From assembly GCA_025331125.1 (NCBI GenBank), contig JAOALB010000009.1:248001-312000 (forward strand): 64,000 bases of DNA, read 5' to 3'. Below the pieces are notes generated by a model. That model had not been told where the DNA came from. It searched no databases and saw only the letters and a list, made by a program, of their open reading frames with translations. This stretch comes from Mycogone perniciosa. Lineage: Eukaryota > Ascomycota > Sordariomycetes > Hypocreales > Hypocreaceae. Of the stretch, positions 1 to 10,301 are shown one piece after another; within the stretch, counting starts at the first letter, position 1; every line of letters begins with the position of its first letter. Made by a program: the position numbers and the translations under genes.

Positions 1-228
1 GGATTTGGAATCGTCGACGACGATCATCATGTTGTCGACTTGAAAAGGGGCCAGACTTATGGCTACTGATGCATGAGAATATGGGAGTAGGATCCGATAC
101 ATCTGTATTATAGCACCTGGACACAAGGGGTGCAATGGGAAAGGCATGTCCAGAGATCGCTGCTAGGCGAAATAAATAAGAGGTTTTACATCATTTGGAT
201 TGTATGGTTTATCTGCGCTATACAACTT

Positions 229-2320
229 TTAATCCACTTCCGGCAGGTTTCTCAGAGTTCTCAAACCATGGTGATGGTCGTGACCTTCATGGTCCTCGTC
301 ATCCTCATCGTCTCCAGGCCAATCCGGAAACCCATCGTCGAAGAGCTCTTCAAGCGCTTCCCTCCTTTGTGCTGGGTTCAGTTTCTCCAATCTCATCACA
401 CGCTGCCACTCCTCGAACTCGCCGTCTGTAAGGAGACACTCATCAAGCATAACCTCCAGACTAGCATGGTTTAGCTTCTCTCCAATAAAGACGAGTTCTT
501 GACGACGATCTCCCCACTCCCCCCCTTTGGCAATGTCATGTTGCACCAAGGCATCAACCTCTGGGTCTCCGGTGGTGTAGTCCTCGGCGGGGAGTGTGCA
601 GAACCATTCACGCCCACCAGTAAGGGTGAGAATAGCGCCAGCTTGAGACCACTCGCCCGCCCGTTGAGGTCGGGTGGCGAGGAAAAACTCGCCTTTAGAG
701 CGGAACAGACGGGCAAGTGTCGGATGCGCACGCTTGTTTTCCAGAATGACATTGTTGGCTGGGATGTCCATTGGGTCTAGTTCCATGATACTGTCTTTGC
801 CTTCTCCTGATGTGGCACGAGGGGATGGCACGGTTTGAACAGTTGAGTGGGAGCTTTGAGGCGATGAGGGCGATTGGCTTTCAGCCACATCTGTCTCTGA
901 AGACGAGTCTATACTTGCAGCATCTTCATAATCGATCATCTCAGCATCTCCTTCATCTTCTTCGTCCTCTTCATCGTCATCGTCTTCTTCGTGCTCCATC
1001 TGCAGGATAAACTTGTCATACAAAAGAGCGAAGAGACGACGAGGATGGAAAGGCCGATGACGCGAGTAGATAAAGCTCTGGACATTATACTCTTCTGTCT
1101 CCGGTTTTGGTGTGACGACATTTCGACCATTTACCTATCCAAGGAATGTTAACAATAGGGCGAGTAGTAACTTGTAGGAATATCCCTGACGTACCTCGCG
1201 AACAGTCATGGCATGCAAGTCCTGGAGCCATCCATATCCAGATTGGGCAACCTCGAGCTTGAACAAGCCAGTGTTGACAATTTGATGAACGTCTACCTTT
1301 CCGTACTTGGACTCTAGAATCTTGGCACGGTGGTTGAGTTTCCGGACCAAGTCGAGGATTCGCGATTTTGTTTCATTATCCACCTAAATTATTAGTATTC
1401 CATTCATGGTTGTGGGTTTTATGACTCTTACCATGTCTGTTTTGTTCAAAATGATAACATCTGCGAACTCGATCTGGTCCACCATGAGATCGGACACCGT
1501 CCTCTCATCCTCTGCCGTGACATCTTCTCGTCGAGAAGAGAGTAAGTCGGCAGTGTCAAAATCGTTGAGCATCGTGAAAGCATCAATGACAGTGACGGTG
1601 GTATCCAATCGGGCAAACTTGTCCAAGCCACCAGCCTGTTTCCTGTGACACGTCAGTAAACACTTCACACTAGGTAACGAAGTGGCAATTGCGTGGCTTA
1701 CAGCTGCTTCAGCACCTTGACCATATCTTTATCCAAACCAGAAGTGCCCTCAACTTCAGAAATTAGGTCCATCTGCTCTGCGAGGCGGGAATCGAACGTC
1801 TCGGCGACCTGCTCCGGCTCACTAATACCGCTGCTCTCGATTACGATGTAGTCGAATTCCTGCAGTTGAGCAAGTCGGACCAACTCCTCTAGCAAGTCAC
1901 CTCTAAGAGTGCAGCATATGCATCCATTTTGTAGGGCAATGACCTTTTCGTTTGTCTTTGTAAGACGATGAGTTTGCTTGATGAGGGAGGCGTCAACGTT
2001 GATCCTATAACCACTCGTTAGCCGACTCCTCCATGATAATGACACCATGACACTTACGCTCCAATGTCATTGACTACAACAGCTATGCGAAGTCCATGAT
2101 CACTTCGCAGGATGTGTTGTAATAGAGTTGTCTTGCCGGCACCCTATAGGAGACTTGGTTAGGGGACTGTGGTAAAACACAGCATAGATGTCTGTATCCC
2201 ACTTACCAAAAAGCCTGACAAGAGCGTCACAGGCACGGGTTTTGACGGTATTTTAACCTTTTTAGAACCCGAGCCCTTTTTCCCTTGAAGGGATCTTGAC
2301 TTGACTTGTAGTTTGCCCAT
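229..2320 (-). CDS. CobW/COG0523-family metal-chaperone GTPase
   Basis: Six exons: 2320-2207, 2143-2058, 2004-1702, 1642-1432, 1383-1195 and 1134-229, giving 602 aa. The P-loop (SGFLGAGKTTLL) is formed across the first splice junction. It is followed by the family's metal-binding motif GCICCTLRGDLL, the ESSGISEP switch, and the guanine-specificity motif NKTD. The C-terminal CobW_C domain starts after SRHRPFHPRRL and includes FLATRP and GDRRQELVFIG. Between the two halves is a long Glu/Asp-rich insert, and the tail is acidic and His-rich (HEGHDHHH), which suits metal binding. COG0523 proteins use GTP to deliver zinc, cobalt or similar metals to client enzymes; the metal and client here cannot be read from the sequence. 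The start is the first ATG of the GKLQVK reading frame. It is larger than yeast Zng1 because of the acidic insert, so orthology to Zng1 is not claimed. Confidence 0.9.
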
Positions 2321-2986
2321 GATGTGTGTATTACGCGAGTTACCAACGCCAATCTGAGAATGAAATGCACTCTTGCGTTGTACACCAGCAAGTATGAGAA
2401 TTGAGAGAAGAATATATAAAAAGAAAATAGAATTGCACACAGAGGCGTATATAAAGGCTCGCCGTGTAAGTGATGTTGGCCGAACATCATGCTAGTGGAC
2501 CATCTCGAACCCATCAAGGTTGTGACATCCTGTGCCATCAAGGTGCAATGACAATGCAGATGGCCCAGCTTACGACGTTTTTTTAGGTCTATTGTAAATA
2601 TTCCGATTGGACAATCATTTCATGCAAGAGAGAATCCGCTTGCTTTTCGCCCTCGGCTGCATTAGAAAGCGTTTCATTGGACTGGGTGGTCGTTTATGGA
2701 AGGGCAATCTAACGATTCTGGTGTAAGCTAATGGCTGGTAGGAAGCGAACAGTCTCGGCGCATCTCAGTTCGTTCCATAAGACTAGGTTCCAAAATAAGT
2801 CATTGCGAGAAAAACCAATGGCGACTCAGTCCGTGTGTGTATTCGACTTTACTTCTCAACCAAAATGAATTGCTGAAATAACCTAAAACTCCATGTCTAT
2901 GCGGGATCATTCTGATAACATAAACCAGTAGACACATAACCAAACTCGCATTACGAAGTAGTAATATAGGAATGGCGCTCCTCATC
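2321..2986. other. Intergenic, promoter side of the CobW gene and 3' side of the GH5 gene
   Basis: No gene is supported here. TATAAA-like runs near 2410 and 2451 lie in plus orientation, so they do not obviously serve the minus-strand CobW gene. The rest reads as ordinary UTR or promoter sequence. Confidence 0.5.
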
Positions 2987-5293
2987 TCACATGACACTGC
3001 ATGACCCAAAGTTGAATCCATATCCCTGCTGGCACTGCTCTAAGTAGCCCGCTTCTTCGGCCGTGCCTTCAGGGGTGTTGTGCTTCCTCACTACACCAGT
3101 GATGGTTAGGGTCGGTTCGCCTTCAGGGTGCCACCACCTCAATCGCTGAAGCAGTGGTCCCTCTTCTTCATCCAAGCTGATTTCCCATTTGCCAGCTGAT
3201 GCTGCGACTTCGCACTGATCCTTGGGGAAGTGGAATTCAGGAAGGAAGATGACGGTGGGTGCGTCGTCAGCCGCAGCCTTTGGGGCGGAGAGCTTTAGAC
3301 TGTAGGTGCATTTGCGAAGGTCAAAGCCGGAAGAAAGTATATTTCCTGCCACGACCGTCGGTGTTGGGCGGATGAAGGCTTCTGCGGCGCGGTAGCCCGG
3401 CGCATTGGTTAATTCGGGGTCTTTGAGTGAAGCAGTCGAGTTGATGGACGGGTTGGTGAGCGTGCGTTGGATGTTTCCCGGCGTGACACTTCCATCGGCG
3501 CTGGGGTCCCTCTTGGTTGTTGAGGCTTTGAGGAGGCTTGAAGTTGACTGGTTGAGTGCCGCAATGTTGGGCAATGGTGACACAGGAGGAATTTTATCAT
3601 CTATTGAAACAATGGACAGGTCTTCGCCGTTCCATTGATCTCCTCGCTCATGGTCATTTGACGAGTTGTAGAGCCACAGACAGTGGCCTTCCATTCCCGA
3701 TCCTTCGGCGCCGAAATAATTGGCATCCAATGCCGCTGACTGGCTTGAATAATCACCGGTTTTGTAAGCCTGTTTGTCATCCATGTCATATGGAATACCA
3801 AATTCAGTCATGAGACAAGGGTGTTTCCCCATGCGATCTAGACCCTCCTGTCGAAGAGTCGCTAGCTGGTCTCGCAAGCAATTACGAATTGCAGTCTCGC
3901 CAATTTTGATGGCAAACGCTGGGTGCCAGTATTTTCCACGCAAAACTCCAACGACGTCGACATTCCAGGTGCTATTCCAGTGCTTCGTCATGAGCGTGAT
4001 TCCATCGTAGAAGTGCGGTGAAAACACCATCCTGGGGTCATCATCCTCAGTCCCCTTGATCTCGGGAGGAAGTTCAAGGGTCGGATATTGCATCAGCATT
4101 AAACAGTCCTTGTGGTGGCTTCTGCAAGCCTTGACGTATTTCCTCCACATATCCATGAAATAAGTATTGGTAAATTCGGGGTAGTTGATGATCTTGCCAG
4201 TGTTTGGATTCTTGGCAAAGTAATCCTTTTTCAGGATCGTGTCTGTTGCAGGGTCCCACACGCCGTGTTGCGCCCAGATACATTCTCCAAGCTTCCACCC
4301 GGGATCGCGCCTCCACCCATATCTCGAGTCATCATATCCTTCCGGCAACCAAGCAATTTCGCCGTGCGGGTCGACGAGCTTTGTTCCGGTCTTGTATGGG
4401 CCAAGTCCTCCCATATCCCATACATCAACCTCACAGGCTCGGCCCATACCTGTCAAAAAGGTCTGCCACATGGTTGGGCACGTTCCCTTCTTGAGGGGAT
4501 GTTCCTTCGGGATGACAGTCAAGTCCTGGTAACCAGTCATGCCCCTGTTGGGTTCGTTCAGACTCTCCCAGCCGATAACAACCTCGTTCTCAAGATCGCC
4601 GGCTTCGTGGATGCGTCTTGCAAGGTGTGAGCATGCATTGATGAAGTGGGATTGCAGATAATCCTGTATGTTTACGCCGTCAATGATGCATTTCGGCGCA
4701 AAGTCCTTGCCAGCAAAGAAGAAAGTGAATATGGTCCCCGCTGCTAGTCGGAAATAGTTTGTAGACCAGATCATCTTGGGGAAATTATCAGGATCGGGAT
4801 AGGTGTTGTGCACAATAGCCGCCTCTGTCGCTGCGAAGCTCTGGGGGTTCAAGCCACAAGCATAGATGGTCCAGAGGGGAGCTCCGGAGCCGCCCGTAAA
4901 TCGTGACCATACATCCTGATGGGGGTCCATGAAGATGTAGAATCCATACGACTTCGCGATTCTTAGGATATCGATCGTATGCTGGATGAAGCCCTCGTCG
5001 TATATGCCCGGCCCAGCGGCCTCGATTGCCTCCCAGGTGAAGACATAGCGGATCGTGTTGAAGCCGAAACGCTTTATCCTGGCGAAATGCGTCGGGGCAT
5101 CTTCTCTGCTAAACGGCCGCTGGTGGAATTTGACGTTGTCGCCATCGAAAAAGTCTTCTCCAACGTGAGAGGGCTGATTGGGCTCGCTGGGGAGTTTGCA
5201 ATCGCCAGCGACGTTGATGCCTCGGAGGACAACCTGTCGGCCATGACCGTCTCGAAACTGGCCGTCTTCGATCGTCAGGCGAAAGGAAGCCAT
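2987..5293 (-). CDS. EGH1: GH5 steryl-beta-glucosidase / endoglycoceramidase-like enzyme (EGH1/EGCrP2 type)
   Basis: Single exon, 768 aa, close to yeast Egh1 in length. The GH5 barrel opens with LRGINVAGDCKLP near residue 24. The acid/base Glu lies in ESLNEPN (about residue 246) and the nucleophile Glu in LMTEFGIPYD (about residue 496). A beta-rich C-terminal region follows. This fungal family removes glucose from sterylglucosides or glucosylceramide on intracellular membranes; that is family knowledge, and the exact substrate is inferred. No signal peptide is visible, which agrees with an intracellular enzyme. The last four residues are CSVM, a good match to a farnesylation CaaX box (Cys, two small or aliphatic residues, Met), which could anchor the enzyme to membranes. 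The start is the first ATG, directly before the conserved N-terminus FRLTIEDG. Confidence 0.9.
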   Translation of the reverse strand: MASFRLTIEDGQFRDGHGRQVVLRGINVAGDCKLPSEPNQPSHVGEDFFDGDNVKFHQRPFSREDAPTHFARIKRFGFNTIRYVFTWEAIEAAGPGIYDEGFIQHTIDILRIAKSYGFYIFMDPHQDVWSRFTGGSGAPLWTIYACGLNPQSFAATEAAIVHNTYPDPDNFPKMIWSTNYFRLAAGTIFTFFFAGKDFAPKCIIDGVNIQDYLQSHFINACSHLARRIHEAGDLENEVVIGWESLNEPNRGMTGYQDLTVIPKEHPLKKGTCPTMWQTFLTGMGRACEVDVWDMGGLGPYKTGTKLVDPHGEIAWLPEGYDDSRYGWRRDPGWKLGECIWAQHGVWDPATDTILKKDYFAKNPNTGKIINYPEFTNTYFMDMWRKYVKACRSHHKDCLMLMQYPTLELPPEIKGTEDDDPRMVFSPHFYDGITLMTKHWNSTWNVDVVGVLRGKYWHPAFAIKIGETAIRNCLRDQLATLRQEGLDRMGKHPCLMTEFGIPYDMDDKQAYKTGDYSSQSAALDANYFGAEGSGMEGHCLWLYNSSNDHERGDQWNGEDLSIVSIDDKIPPVSPLPNIAALNQSTSSLLKASTTKRDPSADGSVTPGNIQRTLTNPSINSTASLKDPELTNAPGYRAAEAFIRPTPTVVAGNILSSGFDLRKCTYSLKLSAPKAAADDAPTVIFLPEFHFPKDQCEVAASAGKWEISLDEEEGPLLQRLRWWHPEGEPTLTITGVVRKHNTPEGTAEEAGYLEQCQQGYGFNFGSCSVM

Positions 5294-5386
5294 GGTTTGT
5301 GGTCACCAGCCAGAAGGAGAGAGGGAGAGAGAGTAGCGGCGTATGTACAGCGAGCCGTTTGAGAGCGAAAAGACGATTCGGTAGAC

Positions 5387-5397
5387 TATATATATAT
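5387..5397 (-). promoter_or_regulatory. TATA-like element upstream of the GH5 gene
   Basis: An alternating TA run of 11 nt lies 94 nt upstream of the GH5 start codon, a plausible position for a core promoter with a short 5' UTR. It is simple-sequence, so function is inference. Confidence 0.35.
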
Positions 5398-5884
5398 CGA
5401 TACTGCAAGTCCTAAGACGGTGACAGAGGGGGATCGTCAAGCTGACTGACTGACTTGGCGATGCGGTGGGTTCAGCGGGTTATGTAATGATTGGAGATGC
5501 CAAGCAAAGTCAGGAGTTGTTCGTAATCGCCAACCAGCATCGATTTATGGGTTATCTACTCCGTATTTGTTGTCAAGTCGCGGATTGACGGCGCATTGCA
5601 TCCCCAGCAGCTGTTTGGTAGGTGGCTACGAGTATGCGGAAGTGCTCCAGGTCATGCTCCGCGCTATAGCGGCAGTAGATTAGCGGAACTCCACAGCGGA
5701 CATTCTGACCTGGATTCCCCATCCAATGCATCCAATGCCGCTATTATTATGGCTGCACGCCACAGGAGCAGAAACCCGAATACGAGACGAGAGGATCTGC
5801 TGGACATCCGCTGTTGGCACGGGGATTGTCGGCTTTGAGACCCCTGAGCGAGGTGTAGTAATCTTAAGTCATAGGTTATCTATC

Positions 5885-5937
5885 TACTCCGTACTCCGTA
5901 TCTATTTATACAGTACTCCGTACTTCGTACTGCGTAC
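5885..5937. repeat. Tandem TACTNCG heptamer cluster
   Basis: Two overlapping TACTCCGTA units (5885-5900) are followed 14 nt later by TACTCCG, TACTTCG, TACTGCG and a closing TAC (5914-5937). Adjacent units overlap by two bases, so the period is 7. Each unit is a near-palindrome. The same motif recurs at about a dozen other intergenic places in the window. Confidence 0.8.
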
Positions 5938-6041
5938 ACTATCAAACTAATATTAAGCACTATTAATGCTTCACGGCATCTCTTCCGTCTCATCCAAGTC
6001 ATCAATCAATCGCATGGCATTACCCATGTTCATGCATTTAC

Positions 6042-8917
6042 TCAGTGTTTGTACTCATAACTCACTGGCCCTTCATTATTCGTCGCCGTCATCGTGTAAT
6101 CGCCCGAGTCCTGCACAATATATGCCTTCGCAGGTTGAAAGGGGTTCTCATGTCTCTCTCCCATTTCCACAGCATCTGTCGTAACTGTGGTCGTTGTCGG
6201 CACCCTCTCCAGGGTCTCCCGGGCCGTTGACCAGCGAGCCAAGTTCTCTCCATCTCCCTCCTCAGAGCCCCATACCAGGTCTTCATAAAGCTTTGGTCTG
6301 GGTTGCAGGCCCCCAAAGAAATAAGTGCGAATCAACCACGGTACGTAGATCATTACCTGGAAGTGCATGAATTTGCGCTTCGAAACCGCGAAGATGTGGT
6401 CCAGCTCTTCAAGACTGCGACCCTTCGTCTCTTCGACGAGGAGAAATACCAAGATAAAAGCGAGGACGTTAAGACAGCTGAAGAGTCCGAGTGCTCCGGA
6501 TTCTTTGAGTCCGGAATTGATGCTTCTCGAAAGTTAGTCCGAATGCGTGGCCAGAGCAGGGCGTGTCAAAATCATAATCAGTACTCCATACCTTGGAAAG
6601 AGGATGGGGAGAAGTCCCGCAAAGCCTAGATTTATGGAAATCGCCCAGGCAGCCCCCTGTTAGAGTTGATTAACATCAGTTGCGTAAGGCCAAGGCCAAG
6701 GTCTTCGTCTTGTTAGTACTCACTGCCTCTCGATGAGATAAAGGAAAGCTCTCCGACGCAAGCGTGAATGGAATCGGCCCCAACCCAGGAGAATACGCAG
6801 CGGCAAATACTTGGAAAATATTAGAACTTGGGTTTCGATCCATATCGATACGAACGAAGCAACCATACTGAATAAGAATGCCGCAGCCACTCCAAGCCTG
6901 ATGTTCTGGTCTTCTATTTGAAAGGACAGTGCAGCTCCGAGCATAAACAGGGCCATAAAGGGCAGCGTCGTGAGTAGCCACCTTCTTCTGCCCAGGGTAT
7001 CAATACTCCTAACAGCTGGTAGAGCAAACAAAAAGTTGATGGCTCCTACATTACATAATAGCATTAGCGGTTGGGTCAAGATGGCGGCAATGATACTTCA
7101 GATGATACGAACCGAAGCCAAGACTATATGCCATGGATACGACTTTGGACTGGTCATCACCTGCACCGATACCATTGAAGAGATACCCTGAAGATGGTTA
7201 TTAGTCGGAGTGTATATGAAGCCTCTTGAGATGATGTGACAAACCAGAGTAAAAGGCAAGAACATTGACTGTCATCATGTCAGTATTAATTATTAACCTA
7301 TTCAGCTGTAGTGGCCCAAATAGGTGCGTAGGGAGAAGGGCCTAATCTTACCTCCGCATAGCTGCTGCGCCAAGTTAACTGTCGAGGTGGATATCACGGC
7401 GTTGTATAACCGTTTCTGCTGGAACAGTTGTACAAACTGAGTGAAGAAGTCCCTCATCGCCCAGGTAAACCCTGGCGACCGCATGGCATGCGAATCCCAA
7501 TCACCCAAACCAATGGACTCCTGTTCAAGCGATTTGTACACAACATACAAATCGCGCAACGCTTGCAGCTGTTCAAAGGCATGTCAGAAACCTTCATGTC
7601 TTAATTTCATCAAAAACTGCAGCAATTACCTCCGTATTCCTGAGTTTCTTCATAATCTCAAAAGCCGTCTCGACGCTATAGTTAGGGCCCTTCATGAGAT
7701 GGTATCGAGGTGATTCGGGGCAGAACAGAAAGGCCATAAAAAGCAAGGCCAGACTTGGTACTAAAGGTGCTCCTTGAATGAGGGCCAGCGTTAATCCCTT
7801 TGATTCCGCCCTGGTGAAGATGAGGTTGAACGCGAAACCCATCATGATGCCAAATGCAACCCTTGCATCACCGTGTTAGTGCAGACCAATATCAGTTATG
7901 AACTTCAATCGCAACACACACCATAACTGCCAAGCCAGTATAGCAGAGCCACGCCAGAACCCAACAGCCGTTTCTCCAGCAAGGATTGGCGTGCTAACGG
8001 CCTTGATTCCCATGCCTAGTTCTAATATTAATACTTGTGTGAGTCTGGTGGAACAGAGCTTCAATAGCTCGGAGCAGGCATACCTACACCATTGACTGCC
8101 CTGATAGCAACCAATTGATACCACGTCGTCACAAAAACAGCTCCTAGGGAGCCCGCAAATATGAGAAGAGCAGCTATGAATATCCCTCCTCGCCTGCCGA
8201 ACCAGTAATTGATTGGAAGCGAAAGCGGACAACCAAAAAGAGCGGCAGCGAAGAATGGCGATGCATTGGCAGCTCCCAAGAGCCAATTATCCAGTGCGTC
8301 CTCACCCGGGCCATAATCATCTCCCTGGGAATTGAGACCCCATTGCTCTTTATACAAGGACGCACCGTTGAAAGACGATTGGACAAATCCTGGTAAAGCA
8401 CGCAGGTCAGAATTGAACAGCAAGCATTCAAGAATAAAAGGCAAGGTGGAAATTCTTACCTTGCAACAGAGCTGCGAGCGAAACAGTAGCAATGACAACT
8501 CGCATTCCTCGCTCACTGAATGGAACGTCCTTTTCCCTGCGGAGGGCCCTTTTCTCTTCCGTCGTCAGATGCACTGGGAGATTCAACGTGGTGGTAAACC
8601 CTTAGCGTCTCGCCACTTCATCGTACAATTTAATGTTCTTGGCAACTCGAGCAGCCCGTAGCATATCGTCGTATCTAACAGAGGGCAAGTGATTATCGAC
8701 AAAAGCTCGAACATCATCCTGCAATTCCTCATCGGTGAAGTGGGCTACGCCATTAGAGCCTGTCGAATCAAGAGACTAGGTAGGCCACGCCGTTTTCCTC
8801 TCACATACCTAATGGATTCTCAATGACAGCACGGTCATTGGTACGCCGATTGCGAACCTGTTCTGAGAGGCGATCATTGGAGCTCGAGGAGTACGTGTTG
8901 CGACTTGGTGGAGCCAT
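6042..8917 (-). pseudogene. Sugar-porter family MFS transporter with an in-frame stop codon
   Basis: Twelve exons splice in frame: 8917-8809, 8759-8460, 8389-8084, 8015-7922, 7861-7630, 7568-7352, 7268-7245, 7187-7113, 7045-6869, 6809-6724, 6656-6592 and 6525-6042 (723 codons). Hallmarks of fungal sugar/H+ symporters are clear: GFVQSSFNGASLYKEQWG, PESPRYHLMKG, QQLCGVNVLAFYS, a GRRR loop and YSPGLGPIPFTLASESFP, with about 12 membrane segments. Codon 89 is TAA (forward 8602-8604) in the conserved N-terminal cytoplasmic part, between LYDEVARR and TLNLPVHLTTEEKRALRREK. No GT-AG intron I tried removes it while keeping frame. Every other exon is intact, so this is a very recent nonsense mutation, an assembly error, or a protein restarted at the downstream Met in SERGMRVVIATVSLAALLQ, just before the first membrane helix. 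Substrate unknown. Several donors are weak (gtttgt, gttcgt, gtgtgt). Confidence 0.75.
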
Positions 8918-9432
8918 GGTGAACGGCTCGAGAAGCTGTGGCCTTACATTGAACTCAGGAAGGGGTAGTATGAGAACAAAGAGCAAGATGAAACTGGGTT
9001 GTGAGAGGAATAAATCGACTTTCGAGCATACAACAAAAGCGCTCGTGACACAAAACAGACCGAGCTCGGTCTATTAGTTGGAAAGCATTGTCAATATATT
9101 CAATTTTACATACGCCCTATGATATGCCGGCCAAGTCCGGGCAGAACCAACAACCATGAAAACAATGCCGTAATAGCTGAACATGAGTTTACCGCCATGG
9201 TACAAGGCATACTGGAAGCCTAATCCATCCACATCATAGTGCATAGACATTGTGCCCGGAGAACGTAAGAAGCTTGAATATATCCCATTATAGAGAATAG
9301 CAGGACATGTGCCAATCTTTTGTTTCCCAGAATCACGAAATTATGCGTAAAACCTTGCCTGACGCGAAAATGAGACTCACGCGAGCAATTTTTGCATTGG
9401 TGTTGGTGCCAAGACTAGGTGGTTGAAGGACT

Positions 9433-9457
9433 GAGCCAACGAGCCAACTGAGCCAAC
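9433..9457. repeat. Three direct copies of GAGCCAAC
   Basis: Copies start at 9433, 9441 and 9450, spaced 8 and 9 nt. They sit about 520 nt upstream of the sugar-porter start and could be a transcription-factor site array; function is inference. Confidence 0.45.
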
Positions 9458-9582
9458 AGCGCTGACAAGCCGTTGTCAAGCCTTCGTAAGCCTCATCAGC
9501 CGGATATCTTGTGCTAGGATGCATGGCGGACATCCCAATAGGCAGCAGTCAATCTCCCATCCTTATTAGTGGCTCCCCGCAA

Positions 9583-9608
9583 CCCCAGGTTCAATACCTA
9601 ACCTGGGG
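9583..9608. repeat. Perfect 9-bp inverted repeat with 8-nt spacer
   Basis: The arms CCCCAGGTT and AACCTGGGG are exact complements. It could be a binding site for a dimeric regulator or a DNA hairpin. The central GGTTCAATACC resembles a tRNA B box, but no cloverleaf fits around it. Confidence 0.5.
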
Positions 9609-10301
9609 GAGATCAATTTGGCAGCGGGTTTTGACAACTCTTGACCAAATGGGCATCTTTGAAGGCGCCAACAATACCATGTGGCTGTGCGGTGAGTGGT
9701 TCTCTGTTGTCATTATTCAGAATCAATGTGGAAGAGAGCCTCCTGGGGATGCCCTTTGATATGCATGACACGCCTCATAAATCAGTGAGATAAATCGATA
9801 CTACCGGCACTTGCGTGTTCCTTAGCTCCAGATGGTTGCCGAGTCGCTTTCATTGCGATTGATTTGATCGAAAGTAATGATGCGATGGGAGTTGACTCGG
9901 CTTTCTGGGATCATGGGAATGATGCAGCTTCTGTGATCTGTGAGGATGGATGTTGGTTGAGAGCTGAAGCCCAATGGGCCGCGTTGAGGGGTGACACCGG
10001 ATAATCTTCGGGTAAAAGCAGCTCACTGAAACGTCCCTCACTTTACCCACTACGAAGCCATACAGACTTCATACATCATTTTGGCGCCTTGTTGCAACGC
10101 TATCTGGAGATTTTCCAGGTATGACAAGATCTGTACATATGCATGGTAAAGCGATAGAATGAGGTCCATGTCATGAGGCTCTCTTCGTTACACTTCTACG
10201 TACTTTTTCATTCCTCGCAATCGTTGTCCTTCGCCTTCTCTTCAGGAGATCATTGAATAGTGGGGTGAACATCGTCTGGCCATCGTCTGACGTACGGCAA
10301 T

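Larger units (their letters stand above)
5294..6041. other. Intergenic between GH5 promoter and sugar-porter 3' end
   Basis: No gene is supported. The stretch holds a TATA-like run serving the GH5 gene and the densest cluster of the TACTYCG heptamer motif (5885-5937), plus a single copy at 5567-5575. Confidence 0.55.
8918..10301. other. Intergenic, about 1.4 kb between sugar porter and SKI3
   Basis: Both flanking genes point away, so this is a shared divergent promoter region. No coding sequence is supported. It carries three copies of GAGCCAAC (9433-9457) and a perfect 9-bp inverted repeat (9583-9608), both listed separately. Confidence 0.5.

Noticed and set aside
130..474. Plus-strand 114-codon frame at the window start
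   Set aside because: It overlaps antisense the well-supported last exon of the CobW-type gene.
9588..9598. GGTTCAATACC resembling a tRNA B box
   Set aside because: The flanking bases form a 9-bp hairpin rather than a 5-bp T arm, and no acceptor stem or A box fits.
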